DNA of 64,000 nt from JACCWP01 sp963785115 (GTDB lineage Bacteria > Actinomycetota > Actinomycetes > Propionibacteriales > Nocardioidaceae), in contig CAWATY010000013.1 of NCBI GenBank assembly GCA_963785115.1, positions 34,346 to 98,345 on the forward strand, given 5' to 3'. Of this stretch, positions 54,909 through 62,981 are shown one piece after another (the stretch's first letter is position 1; each line of letters begins with the position of its first letter). The position numbers were made by a program, and so were the translations under genes. The notes beneath the pieces were generated by a model. That model had not been told where the DNA came from. It ran no database searches and was given only the letters and a program-made list of their open reading frames with translations.

Positions 54909-54919
54909 GCAGCGGGACG

Positions 54920-55831
54920 TCAGTCGGAGGTCTCGGCGAAGCAGAGGACGAAGCGCTGGCCGCGCGTCCAGTCGTCGCGGGTGGGCAGCAGCCAGCCGTA
55001 GTCGAAGCTGGTGAGCGGGTCGTTGACGTACGCGCGCACGTCGTCCAGGCACTGCTCCTGGGTCTGGTCCCGCACCTCGGCCAGGCCGGGGAACTCGTCG
55101 GCCCTGTCGCCGAGCCGGTGCGCGCTGATCGCGCGCCAGTCGTGCGGGCCGCTGCACAGCACCTGCTCCTGACCCGCTCCGAGGTCGCCCTCGACGCAGG
55201 TCGCCCAGATGTCGGCGCGGTCACCGGCCAGCAGCTCCTCCGTCGTCACCGGAAGGTCGCGCAGCTCCTCGGCACGCGCGGTCGCGTACGTGTCGCAGCG
55301 CCACCAGCGGGCGCCTGCGGCGAGGTCGTCGGCCGACGGCACGGCCACCACGTACGCGAACATGCTCAGCTCGTAGTCGTCCTCGCCACCGCCCAGCCAC
55401 TGCACGACCGCCGACCGGCACTCGCGCGACACGCTGTCGGCGACGTCGTCGGGGTCGACGTCGGGGTCGAGGCCCTCGGCGAGCTCGCCGGTCGCGACGG
55501 TCTGCGCGGTGTGGTCCTGACCGCACGGGAGAGGCTCGGCGCCAGAGTCCGTGACCGCGCCCTCGGTGTCCGCCCAGGCCAGGTCGCGACAGTCACCGAC
55601 CTGTGGCGGCGGAGCCTGCGGGATGGTCTTCTCCGTCGGTTCCGGCGACGACGGTGACGACGGTGTCGGCGTGGTCGTGTCGGCCGCCTCCCGGGCGTCG
55701 TCGGAGCCGTCTCCCGACCGCCCGCTCATGGCGAACACGCCCACCACGACCGCCACGACCGCGCCGACCACCAGCAGGGTCAGCACGGTCCGGCCGGCAC
55801 TCCTCGAGCGCCGGTGGCCTGCGGCGGGCAT
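54920..55831 (-). CDS. Septum-formation family membrane protein
   Basis: 303 residues. One membrane helix (about 14-34, VLTLLVVGAVVAVVVGVFAM) precedes a Thr/Ser/Pro linker. Two similar external modules carry GDCRDLAW...PCGQDHTAQTVATGEL and ATCVEGDLG...LCSGPHDWRAISAHRLG. The C...C...H pattern is that of the Septum_form domain (PF13845). AAGGAG precedes the ATG. Role in division is by family name only. Confidence 0.82.
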   Translation of the reverse strand: MPAAGHRRSRSAGRTVLTLLVVGAVVAVVVGVFAMSGRSGDGSDDAREAADTTTPTPSSPSSPEPTEKTIPQAPPPQVGDCRDLAWADTEGAVTDSGAEPLPCGQDHTAQTVATGELAEGLDPDVDPDDVADSVSRECRSAVVQWLGGGEDDYELSMFAYVVAVPSADDLAAGARWWRCDTYATARAEELRDLPVTTEELLAGDRADIWATCVEGDLGAGQEQVLCSGPHDWRAISAHRLGDRADEFPGLAEVRDQTQEQCLDDVRAYVNDPLTSFDYGWLLPTRDDWTRGQRFVLCFAETSD

Positions 55832-55896
55832 GGGTTTCTCCTTCGAGCTCGCGGACGTCAGCCCTCAAGTCTAGGAGGCGGTGCAAAGAGCGGTTT

Positions 55897-56898
55897 CTAG
55901 CCGAGGTCCTGCTGCACCAATTGTCCGCGGGCCACTACGTAGCAGCCGAGCCGCTCGTTGACGGCGATCATGTGGGTGTTCGACTCGGCGTTCCAGGTGT
56001 CGACCAGCGTCAGCTGCGGCTCGAGCTCGCGCAGCCCCAGCAGCATCGCCACCTTCAGCCGCAGGCCGAGCCGGTGGCCCCGGTGCTCGCCGACCACCGC
56101 GGTGTCCTCCTGGAACCCGTGCTCGGGCGTTTCCGGGTCGACCAGCACCACCGTGTAGCCCGCCAGCACGCCGTCGGAGCGGCGACGAGCCATCAGCCGG
56201 TGCACCCGCAACCCACGCCCGGCCAGCGAGGCCTCGGACGCGACCAGCCGCTCGGGCGACCACTCGTCGTCCTCGATCTCCAGGTCGTCAAGCGGCGCGT
56301 CGTTCATCGCGCGGTGCACGTCGAGCAGACCCTCGACCAGGTCTTCGGGCGTCGGCGTCGGCAGCTCGACCACGTCGTACGCCTCCGACGTCCGCTCCGC
56401 CTCGGCCAGCTGGTGGCCGAGCCGGTCCAGGTCGAGGGTGGCCATGTCCAGCCGGCGCTGCGCCGCTCTCGACGCCACCGGCCAGCCCGTCCGCTCCCAG
56501 TAGCCGGCAAGCCAGCTGTCCCGCCAGCTGTCGGAGAGTCCCTTGGTGCGCCCGTCGGCGCGGGCGATCTCGGTCGCGCGCTGCCGCAACGCGTCGGCGA
56601 CGGAGTCATCGGCCCGGCTGGACGGGAGCACGTGCAGGAAGATCGCCGCCACGTCGGGGTTGTCCCAGTGCCCGTACGACACCTCGCCGAAGCCCACGAC
56701 GCCGCTGGAGTCGCGGGCCACGAGGAGGTGATCGGTCGGGTAGCCCTCCCAGCCGTGCCGCAGCCGCAGCTGCAGCTGGCGGGCGGACTCCGGTGGCTGG
56801 TGCGGGGCGTCCGCGAGCCGCTCGGCCTCGACCAGCGCGCCCAGGTCTGCGAGGTCGGCACCGTCGAGGACCCACGGGTCCACCTCGTCGACGCGCAC
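55897..56898 (-). CDS. GNAT N-acetyltransferase, tandem domain
   Basis: 333 residues from GTG 56898, chosen because GGAG lies 6 bases upstream; GTG 56910 or 56940 are alternatives. The first half has HLLVARDSSGVVGFGEVSYGH. The second has GVLAGYTVVLVDPETPEHGFQEDTAVVGEHRGHRLGLRLKVAML, a clear acetyl-CoA binding motif (RGHRLG). NAESNTHMIAVNERLGC is the usual GNAT C-terminal signature. Overall it resembles mycothiol-synthase-type double GNAT proteins. It is divergent from the leuA leader. Confidence 0.85.
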   Translation of the reverse strand: MRVDEVDPWVLDGADLADLGALVEAERLADAPHQPPESARQLQLRLRHGWEGYPTDHLLVARDSSGVVGFGEVSYGHWDNPDVAAIFLHVLPSSRADDSVADALRQRATEIARADGRTKGLSDSWRDSWLAGYWERTGWPVASRAAQRRLDMATLDLDRLGHQLAEAERTSEAYDVVELPTPTPEDLVEGLLDVHRAMNDAPLDDLEIEDDEWSPERLVASEASLAGRGLRVHRLMARRRSDGVLAGYTVVLVDPETPEHGFQEDTAVVGEHRGHRLGLRLKVAMLLGLRELEPQLTLVDTWNAESNTHMIAVNERLGCYVVARGQLVQQDLG

Positions 56899-56976
56899 CG
56901 TTGTCTCCACGTCCGGCAGGGTGACACGCGCCGGCGCCACGGTCGACCGACTTTCGACGGCCGCCGCCGTTGGGGC

Positions 56977-56982
56977 TAGGCT
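56977..56982 (+). promoter_or_regulatory. -10 box of the leuA leader transcript
   Basis: TAGGCT in GCTAGGCTGGA, identical over 11 bases to the leuS leader promoter. It ends 8 bases before the leader ATG. TTCGAC (56953-56958) is a possible -35 with an 18-base spacer. Confidence 0.7.
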
Positions 56983-56989
56983 GGAACCG

Positions 56990-57034
56990 ATGCGGACCGT
57001 GCAGCTGCTCCTTGCGCGCCGCGGCGAGGCCTGA
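56990..57034 (+). CDS. leuA leader peptide (14 residues, MRTVQLLLARRGEA)
   Basis: A mini-gene with three leucine codons (CTG CTC CTT, 57005-57013), stopping at TGA 57032-57034. It sits 74 bases before leuA. Leucine leader elements before actinobacterial leuA have been proposed from comparative genomics as I recall, which this matches. Confidence 0.85.
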   Translation: MRTVQLLLARRGEA

Positions 57035-57056
57035 CCAGGCCGGATCCTCGCCGCGG
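57019..57056 (+). promoter_or_regulatory. Hairpin overlapping the leuA leader-peptide stop
   Basis: CCGCGGCGAGG (57019-57029) pairs perfectly with CCTCGCCGCGG (57046-57056); CCT/AGG inside the loop can add three pairs. No T-tract follows, so it is not a terminator by itself. Loop bases GGATC (57042-57046) can also pair with GATCC (57089-57093), a possible pseudoknot. Confidence 0.75.
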
Positions 57057-57092
57057 AGACTGCGCTGCGCCGGTCGCCTGACCGCCTCGATC

Positions 57093-57103
57093 CGCAGAGG
57101 AGC
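57093..57103 (+). promoter_or_regulatory. leuA Shine-Dalgarno that can be masked by the leader
   Basis: CGCAgAGGAGC contains the leuA ribosome binding site AGGAG, 5 bases before GTG 57108. It can form ten pairs, with one bulged G, with GCTCCTTGCG (57007-57016), the leader's leucine codons. A ribosome stalled there would free it. Confidence 0.65.
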
Positions 57104-57107
57104 CCTC

Positions 57108-58811
57108 GTGGCCATCCATCCCCAGCAACCCAGCCCCATGCCCTTCCAGCGCTACCGCGCGTACACCCCCGTCGCACTGACCGACCGCACCTGGCCCGAC
57201 CGGACCATCAGCCAGGCGCCGCGCTGGTGCGCGGTCGACCTGCGTGACGGCAACCAGGCCCTCATCGACCCGATGAGCCCCGACCGCAAGCGCCGCTTCT
57301 TCGAGCTGCTGGTGCGGATGGGCTACAAGGAGATCGAGGTCGGCTTCCCCGCGGCCAGCCAGACCGACTTCGACTTCGTCCGGCAGATCATCGAGGACGA
57401 CGTCATCCCCGACGACGTCACGATCCAGGTCCTCACCCAGGCCCGCGAGGAGCTGATCGAGCGGACCTTCGAGTCCGTACGCGGGGCCAAGCAGGCGATC
57501 GTGCACCTGTACAACTCGACCTCCACGCTGCAGCGCCGGGTCGTGTTCGGGCTCGACCGCGACGGCATCCGCGACATCGCCGTCCAGGGTGCGCGGGTCT
57601 GCGCGAAGCTGGCCGAGGGGATGGGCGACACCGACATCAGCTTCGAGTACTCGCCCGAGTCCTACACCGGCACCGAGCTCGAGTTCGCCGTCGACGTCTG
57701 CAACTCGGTCAACGCCGTGTGGCAGCCGACCCCGCACCGCAAGACGATCGTCAACCTGCCCGCCACCGTCGAGATGGCGACGCCCAACGTCTATGCCGAC
57801 TCGATCGAGTGGATGCACCGCCACCTCGACGACCGCGACTCGGTCGTCCTGTCGCTGCACCCGCACAACGACCGCGGCACCGCCATCGCGGCCGCCGAGC
57901 TGGGCTACCTGGCGGGGGCGGACCGGATCGAGGGCTGCCTGTTCGGCAACGGGGAGCGCACCGGCAACGTCTGCCTGGTCACGCTGGGGATGAACCTGTT
58001 CAGCCAGGGCATCGATCCGCAGATCGACTTCACCGACATCGACGAGATCCGGCGCACGGTGGAGCACTGCAACCAGCTGCCGGTGGGGGAGCGGCACCCG
58101 TACGGCGGCGACCTCGTCTACACCGCGTTCTCCGGCTCGCACCAGGACGCCATCAAGAAGGGTCTGGAGGCGCTCGAGCAGGAGGCGGCCCGGGCAGGCG
58201 TGCCGGTCGACCAGCACCACTGGGAGGTCCCGTACCTGCCGATCGACCCCAAGGACGTCGGCCGCTCGTACGAGGCCGTCATCCGGGTGAACAGCCAATC
58301 CGGCAAGGGCGGTGTCGCCTACGTGATGAAGGCCGAGCACAAGCTCGACCTGCCGCGCCGGCTGCAGATCGAGTTCAGCCGCGTCGTCCAGCAGCACACC
58401 GACGACGAGGGCGGCGAGGTGTCGGCCGAGGCGATGTGGCGGATCTTCTCCCGCGAGTACCTCGACCCGCAGGCGCGGCTGCGGCTCAACTCCGTGCACA
58501 CGTCGTCCGCGGCCGGCGAGCGCGACGCGCTCACCGTCAACGTCTACGTCGACGGCGAGCCACACGTGCTCACCGGCGAGGGCAACGGGCCGATCGCCGC
58601 GTTCCTCGACGCGCTGTCCACCACCCTCGAGGTCGACGTGCGGGTGCTCGACTACGCCGAGCACGCACTGTCGGCGGGCGGCGATGCGAAGGCCGCGGCG
58701 TACGTCGAGTGCGCGGTGGGCGACCAGGTGCTGTGGGGCGTGGGGGTCGACCCCAACATCGTCACCGCCTCACTGCGGGCGGTGCTGTCCGCGGTCAACC
58801 GGGCAGGCTGA
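57108..58811 (+). CDS. leuA: 2-isopropylmalate synthase
   Basis: 567 residues, the long actinobacterial form. It condenses acetyl-CoA with 2-oxoisovalerate in the first step of leucine synthesis. The metal site begins D44-L-R-D47 (DLRDGNQALIDPM); the HPHND motif has H251 and H253; GNGERTGN follows. A C-terminal leucine-feedback domain is present (LTVNVYVDGEPHVLTGEGNGPIAAFLDAL). GTG 57108 is chosen for its Shine-Dalgarno; the open frame upstream crosses the leader. Confidence 0.97.
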   Translation: MAIHPQQPSPMPFQRYRAYTPVALTDRTWPDRTISQAPRWCAVDLRDGNQALIDPMSPDRKRRFFELLVRMGYKEIEVGFPAASQTDFDFVRQIIEDDVIPDDVTIQVLTQAREELIERTFESVRGAKQAIVHLYNSTSTLQRRVVFGLDRDGIRDIAVQGARVCAKLAEGMGDTDISFEYSPESYTGTELEFAVDVCNSVNAVWQPTPHRKTIVNLPATVEMATPNVYADSIEWMHRHLDDRDSVVLSLHPHNDRGTAIAAAELGYLAGADRIEGCLFGNGERTGNVCLVTLGMNLFSQGIDPQIDFTDIDEIRRTVEHCNQLPVGERHPYGGDLVYTAFSGSHQDAIKKGLEALEQEAARAGVPVDQHHWEVPYLPIDPKDVGRSYEAVIRVNSQSGKGGVAYVMKAEHKLDLPRRLQIEFSRVVQQHTDDEGGEVSAEAMWRIFSREYLDPQARLRLNSVHTSSAAGERDALTVNVYVDGEPHVLTGEGNGPIAAFLDALSTTLEVDVRVLDYAEHALSAGGDAKAAAYVECAVGDQVLWGVGVDPNIVTASLRAVLSAVNRAG

Positions 58812-58829
58812 ACCCGCGCAGACACAGAA

Positions 58830-58872
58830 CATCCGCGCGCCCCGTCGCCCAAGGCGACGGGACGCGCGGATG
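58830..58872. terminator. Terminator after leuA
   Basis: CATCCGCGCG-c-CCCGTCGCC pairs with GGCGACGGG-a-CGCGCGGATG around a three-base loop: 19 pairs with one mismatch. It lies between convergent leuA and the HesB-like gene. Confidence 0.85.
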
Positions 58873-58898
58873 ATCGCGTGCTGGTACCCAGGCTCAGA

Positions 58899-59177
58899 TC
58901 AGGGCTGGATGCCGATGCTGAACTGCACCGACCCGGCGTCGTCGACCTGCGCGTCGAGCACCTTGTCGGCGAGCGTCTGCGCGGCGGTCTCCTCCAGGAA
59001 GACGCGTGCGCCGTCCTCCACGAGGACCTGGTCGCCCTCGAGCGGCGACTCAGCCGGAGCCACCTGGAGCGCGTCGGCACCCTCGTGGCTGATGCGCAGT
59101 CCGGCGGTGTCGTTCTCGGTGGTCTGGTCGGTGATGGTCTTGACGACTGTGCTGGCGTTCTCGGTCAGGGTGAGCAC
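58899..59177 (-). CDS. Cysteine-free HesB/IscA-like protein
   Basis: 92 residues from GTG 59177 with GAGGAG upstream. The pattern LTENASTVVKTI...AGLRISHEG...LVEDGARVFLEETAAQTLADKVLDAQ follows the Fe-S biosynthesis (HesB) fold. All three cysteines that bind Fe-S in IscA are missing, and the protein has no cysteine at all. It probably does not carry a cluster. Function unknown. Confidence 0.78.
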   Translation of the reverse strand: MLTLTENASTVVKTITDQTTENDTAGLRISHEGADALQVAPAESPLEGDQVLVEDGARVFLEETAAQTLADKVLDAQVDDAGSVQFSIGIQP

Positions 59178-59272
59178 GATGCTCCTCGTCTCGGATCGCT
59201 TTGCTCGGTCCCCACCACCGTGTCGAGAACTCGCCGCGGACTCAACCCGGCAGGCGCCGCCCGGGCGTGTCG

Positions 59273-60079
59273 CTACTCCACGATGCAGGCCGTGCCCACG
59301 TCGGTGAAACCGATGCGGCGGTAGACCCGGGCGACGTCGTCGGAGTCAGCAGACAGGAACACCGTGCGGACGCCGGAGTCATGCATTTCCCGCACCAACA
59401 GGGCGGTGAGCGCTGCGCCGAGGCCTCGTCGTCGGGCCGAGGGCAGCGTCGCGACGCCCACGATCTCGCTGGTCTGTCCCCGCCGGTTGGCCGAGCCGGT
59501 GGCCACGACCCCGCCACCGAGCGCGCCCGACGTGTCGAACGCCACAGCCGCTGTCGACGTACCGCGCTCGATCATGGCTCGGACGGCGTCGACGGCTGCG
59601 GCCGCAGCGGGGTCCGCCATCCGGGCATCGCGCTCGGCCACCCCCTCGGTACCTGACCGGGTGCCGCCGTGGGCGAATCCCACGTGCGCGACGGCAGGCG
59701 CCTGGGGCAGCAGCGGGTCGTCGGCGGCCAGCACCCGCAGCTCGACGCCCTCCGGCGCCTCGACCGGCAGGGGTCCGGCGAGCACCAGCAGCGGCAGCTC
59801 GTCGACGGTGAGGCCGGCCGCCCGGGCGGCGGGCAGCAGGCTCGGCGTGGTCTGGTGCACCCACTCGATCGTGTGCGGCAGGTCGAGGGCGTCCTGCCGG
59901 GCGAGCAGCGCCCGCACGTCGTCGGCGGTCACGTCCCGGTCGAGGCCGAGCCGCGGCCGCCCGTAGTAGGGCCAGGGCTGCCGGGAGCGAAACAGCGTGA
60001 ACGGCCCGACCTCCTCGACATCGGCCGCTGCCCGCGGGGCGGTGTCGTAGTAGCGCTCGAGGTCGGCCAGCAGGCTCAC
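59273..60079 (-). CDS. GNAT N-acetyltransferase
   Basis: 268 residues from GTG 60079; GTG 60094 is possible. The acetyl-CoA binding loop is LPSARRRGLGAALTALLVREM, and VFLSADSDDVARVYRRIGFTDVGTACIVE is the usual C-terminal signature. The N-terminal half (LLADLERYYDTAPRAAADVEEVGPFTLF) is a non-catalytic GNAT-like domain seen in actinobacterial homologues. A much longer frame runs through to 62104 but lies antisense to the penicillin acylase gene. Confidence 0.87.
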   Translation of the reverse strand: MSLLADLERYYDTAPRAAADVEEVGPFTLFRSRQPWPYYGRPRLGLDRDVTADDVRALLARQDALDLPHTIEWVHQTTPSLLPAARAAGLTVDELPLLVLAGPLPVEAPEGVELRVLAADDPLLPQAPAVAHVGFAHGGTRSGTEGVAERDARMADPAAAAAVDAVRAMIERGTSTAAVAFDTSGALGGGVVATGSANRRGQTSEIVGVATLPSARRRGLGAALTALLVREMHDSGVRTVFLSADSDDVARVYRRIGFTDVGTACIVE

Positions 60080-60123
60080 GGCGGCCAGCCTCACACGGTG
60101 CCGTGACCCGACGCGACCGGTTT

Positions 60124-60150
60124 CGTTACCGGTGTTACCGGGGAGTAACG
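60124..60150. promoter_or_regulatory. GTTACCG repeats before the acylase gene
   Basis: GTTACCG occurs at 60125-60131 and 60134-60140, followed by the inverted GTAACG (60145-60150). The cluster lies 26 bases before the acylase GTG and is a candidate operator. Confidence 0.35.
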
Positions 60151-60175
60151 ACAGCGACACCCGAGGAGGCGATCC

Positions 60176-62950
60176 GTGCGCCGCGCACCCGTCCTGACCG
60201 TCGGCACCACCCTGGCCGCCGGCCTGGCCCTGCTCGCGGGCGTCGCATCGCCGCCGTCGGCGGCCGCGCCCGCCGCGCCGGCCGGCGACGGCTACGGCCG
60301 GGTCTGGAACATCCTTCCCCCCGGCCAGTCCGGCAGCATCAACGCCGTCGAACTGGCGGTGGTCCTGGCCACCGACCCGGTGAACCGGATCGCGATCGAC
60401 GGGGTCAACGCCCCGCCGAACTTTGCCGACCAGCTGGAGACGTACGACGCGCTGACCACCGTCGACCCGTCGTCCATCGAGACCTCCGACATCGGTGACT
60501 TCTACAAGGACGCCGGCTTCACGCCCCAGCAGGTCGTCCGGGAGGAGACCCCGACCGACGGCGTGCGGTTGCGCTGGGACCAGTACGGCGTCCCGTACGT
60601 CAACGGCGACACCTACGCCGACACGCTGTGGGGCGCGGGCTACGCCGCGACGCTCGACCGGATGTTCCTGATGGACGTGCTGCGGCATGCGGGGGCCGCC
60701 CGGCTGGCCGAGTTCGCCGGCGGCACCGAGGCCAACCTGGAGATGGACCGCTCCCAGCTGCGCGGCGCGTTCTACACCCACCGCGAGGCGTCCCGGCAGA
60801 TCGTGGCCGCCGCCCGCCGATACGGCACCGAGGGTGCCCGGCTGCTCCGCGGCGCGGACGCCTACCTCGACGGCATCAACGCCGCGCAGGAGGCGTTGTG
60901 CCCCGGCGGCCTGCCCACCGGCCAGGAGTGCCCGGCCGAGTACGTGGCCTTGCAGCAGACCCCGCAGCCCTGGACCCGAGCCGACCTCGCCTACGTGGCC
61001 TCGCTGGTCGGCGGCATCTTCGGCAAGGGCGGCGGCGGCGAGTACGCCAACGCCCGCTGGTTGCAGCAGCTGCAGCACCGGCTCGGCGACCGCCGCGGCC
61101 TGCAGGTCTACGAGGACCTGCGCGAGCGCAACGACCCCGAAGCACCCACCACCTCCGACATTCACACGCCGTACGGCACCGGCGTGGTCGATCCCGAGCG
61201 GCCGGGCGTCGCGATGCCCGACCTGGACGGGCCGATCGCCCCCGGCACCGGCAGCGAGCTCGGAACGGGCGGCGGGACCCCGAGCCTGCCCGAGCTGCCG
61301 GCCGAGCCTCCGGCGGTGGTCGACGGACCCTTCGGCCCGATCCAGCTGAACCTGGCGGGGCAGGGCATGAGCAACGCGCTGCTGGTCGGCGCCGACCACA
61401 CCACCACCGGTCACCCGGTCACGGTGTTCGGGCCGCAGACCAGCTACTACACCCCGCAGCTGCTCACCGAGCAGGTGCTCGTCGGACCGCACGTGCGTGC
61501 ACGCGGCGTGGCGTTCGCCGGCGTCAATCTGGTGGTGCAGCTCGGTCGCGGTCCCGACTACGCGTGGTCGGCGACCAGCGCCTCCAACGACAACGTCGAC
61601 ACCGTCGTCGAGAGGCTGTGCGACCGCGACGGCACGGCGCCCACGGTGCGCTCGACCGGCTACCGGGTCGGCGACCGGTGCGTGCCGATGGACCGGCACG
61701 TGCACACCGAGTCGGTGATCCCGAACATCACCGCGCCCACACCGCCGGAGACGCACCGTTACCTGGTGCTGCGCACCCGGCACGGGATCGTGCAGCTGCG
61801 GACCACCGTCAACGACCGGCCGGTGGCGATCGTGCTCCAGCGCAGCACCTACGGCCGGGAGGTCGACTCCGTCGCCGGGTTCGCCCGGCTGAACGACCCC
61901 GGCTACGTCGATGACGCGGCGTCGTTCGAGGACGCGGTCGAGGCCATCGACTACACGTTCAACTGGTTCTACGCCGACGACCGCGACATCGCGTACTACT
62001 CCTCCGGCCGGCTGCCGCAACGGGCGGCCGGCACGTCGTTCGACCTGCCCCGGTGGGGGGACAAGCGCTACGACTGGCAGGGCTTCCTGCCCTCGTCGGC
62101 GCACCCGCAGCAGGTCAACCCGCCGGATGGCTACCTGGTGAGCTGGAACAACAAGACGGCGCCGGGGTTCGCCGCGGCCGACGACGTGTGGGGCTACGGC
62201 GCGGTCTACCGCAGCCTCGCGCTGGAGGACCGGATCCGCCGCGCCACCCGCGACGGCGGCACCGTCGACGAGGGCGAGCTGGTGGGCCTGGTCGCCGGCG
62301 CGTCGACCGTCGACTCACGGGCGCGCTACACGCTTCCGCTGCTGCTCGACGCGCTCGGTCGCCCCGGCACCGAGACCGGGCTCGCCCGCGCGGTGCACCT
62401 GCTGCGGGCCTGGGTCGCCGACGGGGCGCACCGCGTCGACCGTGACCGCGACGGTTCGTACGCGCACGAGCAGGCGATCGCGATCTTCGACAGCTGGTGG
62501 AACAGCGGCACCAACGACGAGTCGGTCGCCCGCTCGCTGCTCGCCGACCGGATCGGTGAACAGCTGGTGCGCCGCCTCCCGCAGGCGATCGACGACCACC
62601 CACGGCTCGGCCGCGGGTCGTCGTGGAACGGCGTGGCCTGGTACGGCTACCTCAACAAGGACCTGCGCACCCTGCTGGGCCGTCACGTCGACGCGCCCTA
62701 CTCGGCGCCGTACTGCGGGGAGGGTCACCGCGTCGTGTGCCGCAACACCCTGCGCGAGTCGCTGCTGCTGGCGATCAAGCGGGTCAAGCGGGTGCAGGAC
62801 GTCGCATCCGTCGACGCGCTGACCTACGACAAGTCGCTCGACTTCATCCGGTCGGTGACGGCCGGGACCGTCGGCGTGCGGCCGATCGACTGGCAGAATC
62901 GCCCCACCTTCCAGCAGGTCGTGTCGTTCGTGCGGCACCGGCCGCGCTGA
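60176..62950 (+). CDS. Secreted penicillin acylase family protein (Ntn hydrolase)
   Basis: 924 residues from GTG 60176; GAGGAGG lies 6 bases upstream. A Sec signal (about 1-30, ...SPPSAAA) is followed by an alpha-chain region (RLRWDQYGVPYVNGDTYADTLWGAGYA). Then comes a Pro-rich spacer and the new N-terminal nucleophile Ser399 in GMSNALLVG. The beta chain has GHPVTVFGPQTSYYTPQL. The family self-cleaves before Ser and hydrolyses amide bonds, including penicillins and acyl-homoserine lactones; the substrate here is unknown. Confidence 0.93.
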   Translation: MRRAPVLTVGTTLAAGLALLAGVASPPSAAAPAAPAGDGYGRVWNILPPGQSGSINAVELAVVLATDPVNRIAIDGVNAPPNFADQLETYDALTTVDPSSIETSDIGDFYKDAGFTPQQVVREETPTDGVRLRWDQYGVPYVNGDTYADTLWGAGYAATLDRMFLMDVLRHAGAARLAEFAGGTEANLEMDRSQLRGAFYTHREASRQIVAAARRYGTEGARLLRGADAYLDGINAAQEALCPGGLPTGQECPAEYVALQQTPQPWTRADLAYVASLVGGIFGKGGGGEYANARWLQQLQHRLGDRRGLQVYEDLRERNDPEAPTTSDIHTPYGTGVVDPERPGVAMPDLDGPIAPGTGSELGTGGGTPSLPELPAEPPAVVDGPFGPIQLNLAGQGMSNALLVGADHTTTGHPVTVFGPQTSYYTPQLLTEQVLVGPHVRARGVAFAGVNLVVQLGRGPDYAWSATSASNDNVDTVVERLCDRDGTAPTVRSTGYRVGDRCVPMDRHVHTESVIPNITAPTPPETHRYLVLRTRHGIVQLRTTVNDRPVAIVLQRSTYGREVDSVAGFARLNDPGYVDDAASFEDAVEAIDYTFNWFYADDRDIAYYSSGRLPQRAAGTSFDLPRWGDKRYDWQGFLPSSAHPQQVNPPDGYLVSWNNKTAPGFAAADDVWGYGAVYRSLALEDRIRRATRDGGTVDEGELVGLVAGASTVDSRARYTLPLLLDALGRPGTETGLARAVHLLRAWVADGAHRVDRDRDGSYAHEQAIAIFDSWWNSGTNDESVARSLLADRIGEQLVRRLPQAIDDHPRLGRGSSWNGVAWYGYLNKDLRTLLGRHVDAPYSAPYCGEGHRVVCRNTLRESLLLAIKRVKRVQDVASVDALTYDKSLDFIRSVTAGTVGVRPIDWQNRPTFQQVVSFVRHRPR

Positions 62951-62981
62951 CCCGGTCGACACCCAGGAACGGAGGACCGGC

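Noticed and set aside
59273..62104. A 943-codon leftward open frame
   Set aside because: Only the part up to about 60079 has protein-like GNAT sequence; the rest is antisense to the penicillin acylase gene, open because of high GC.
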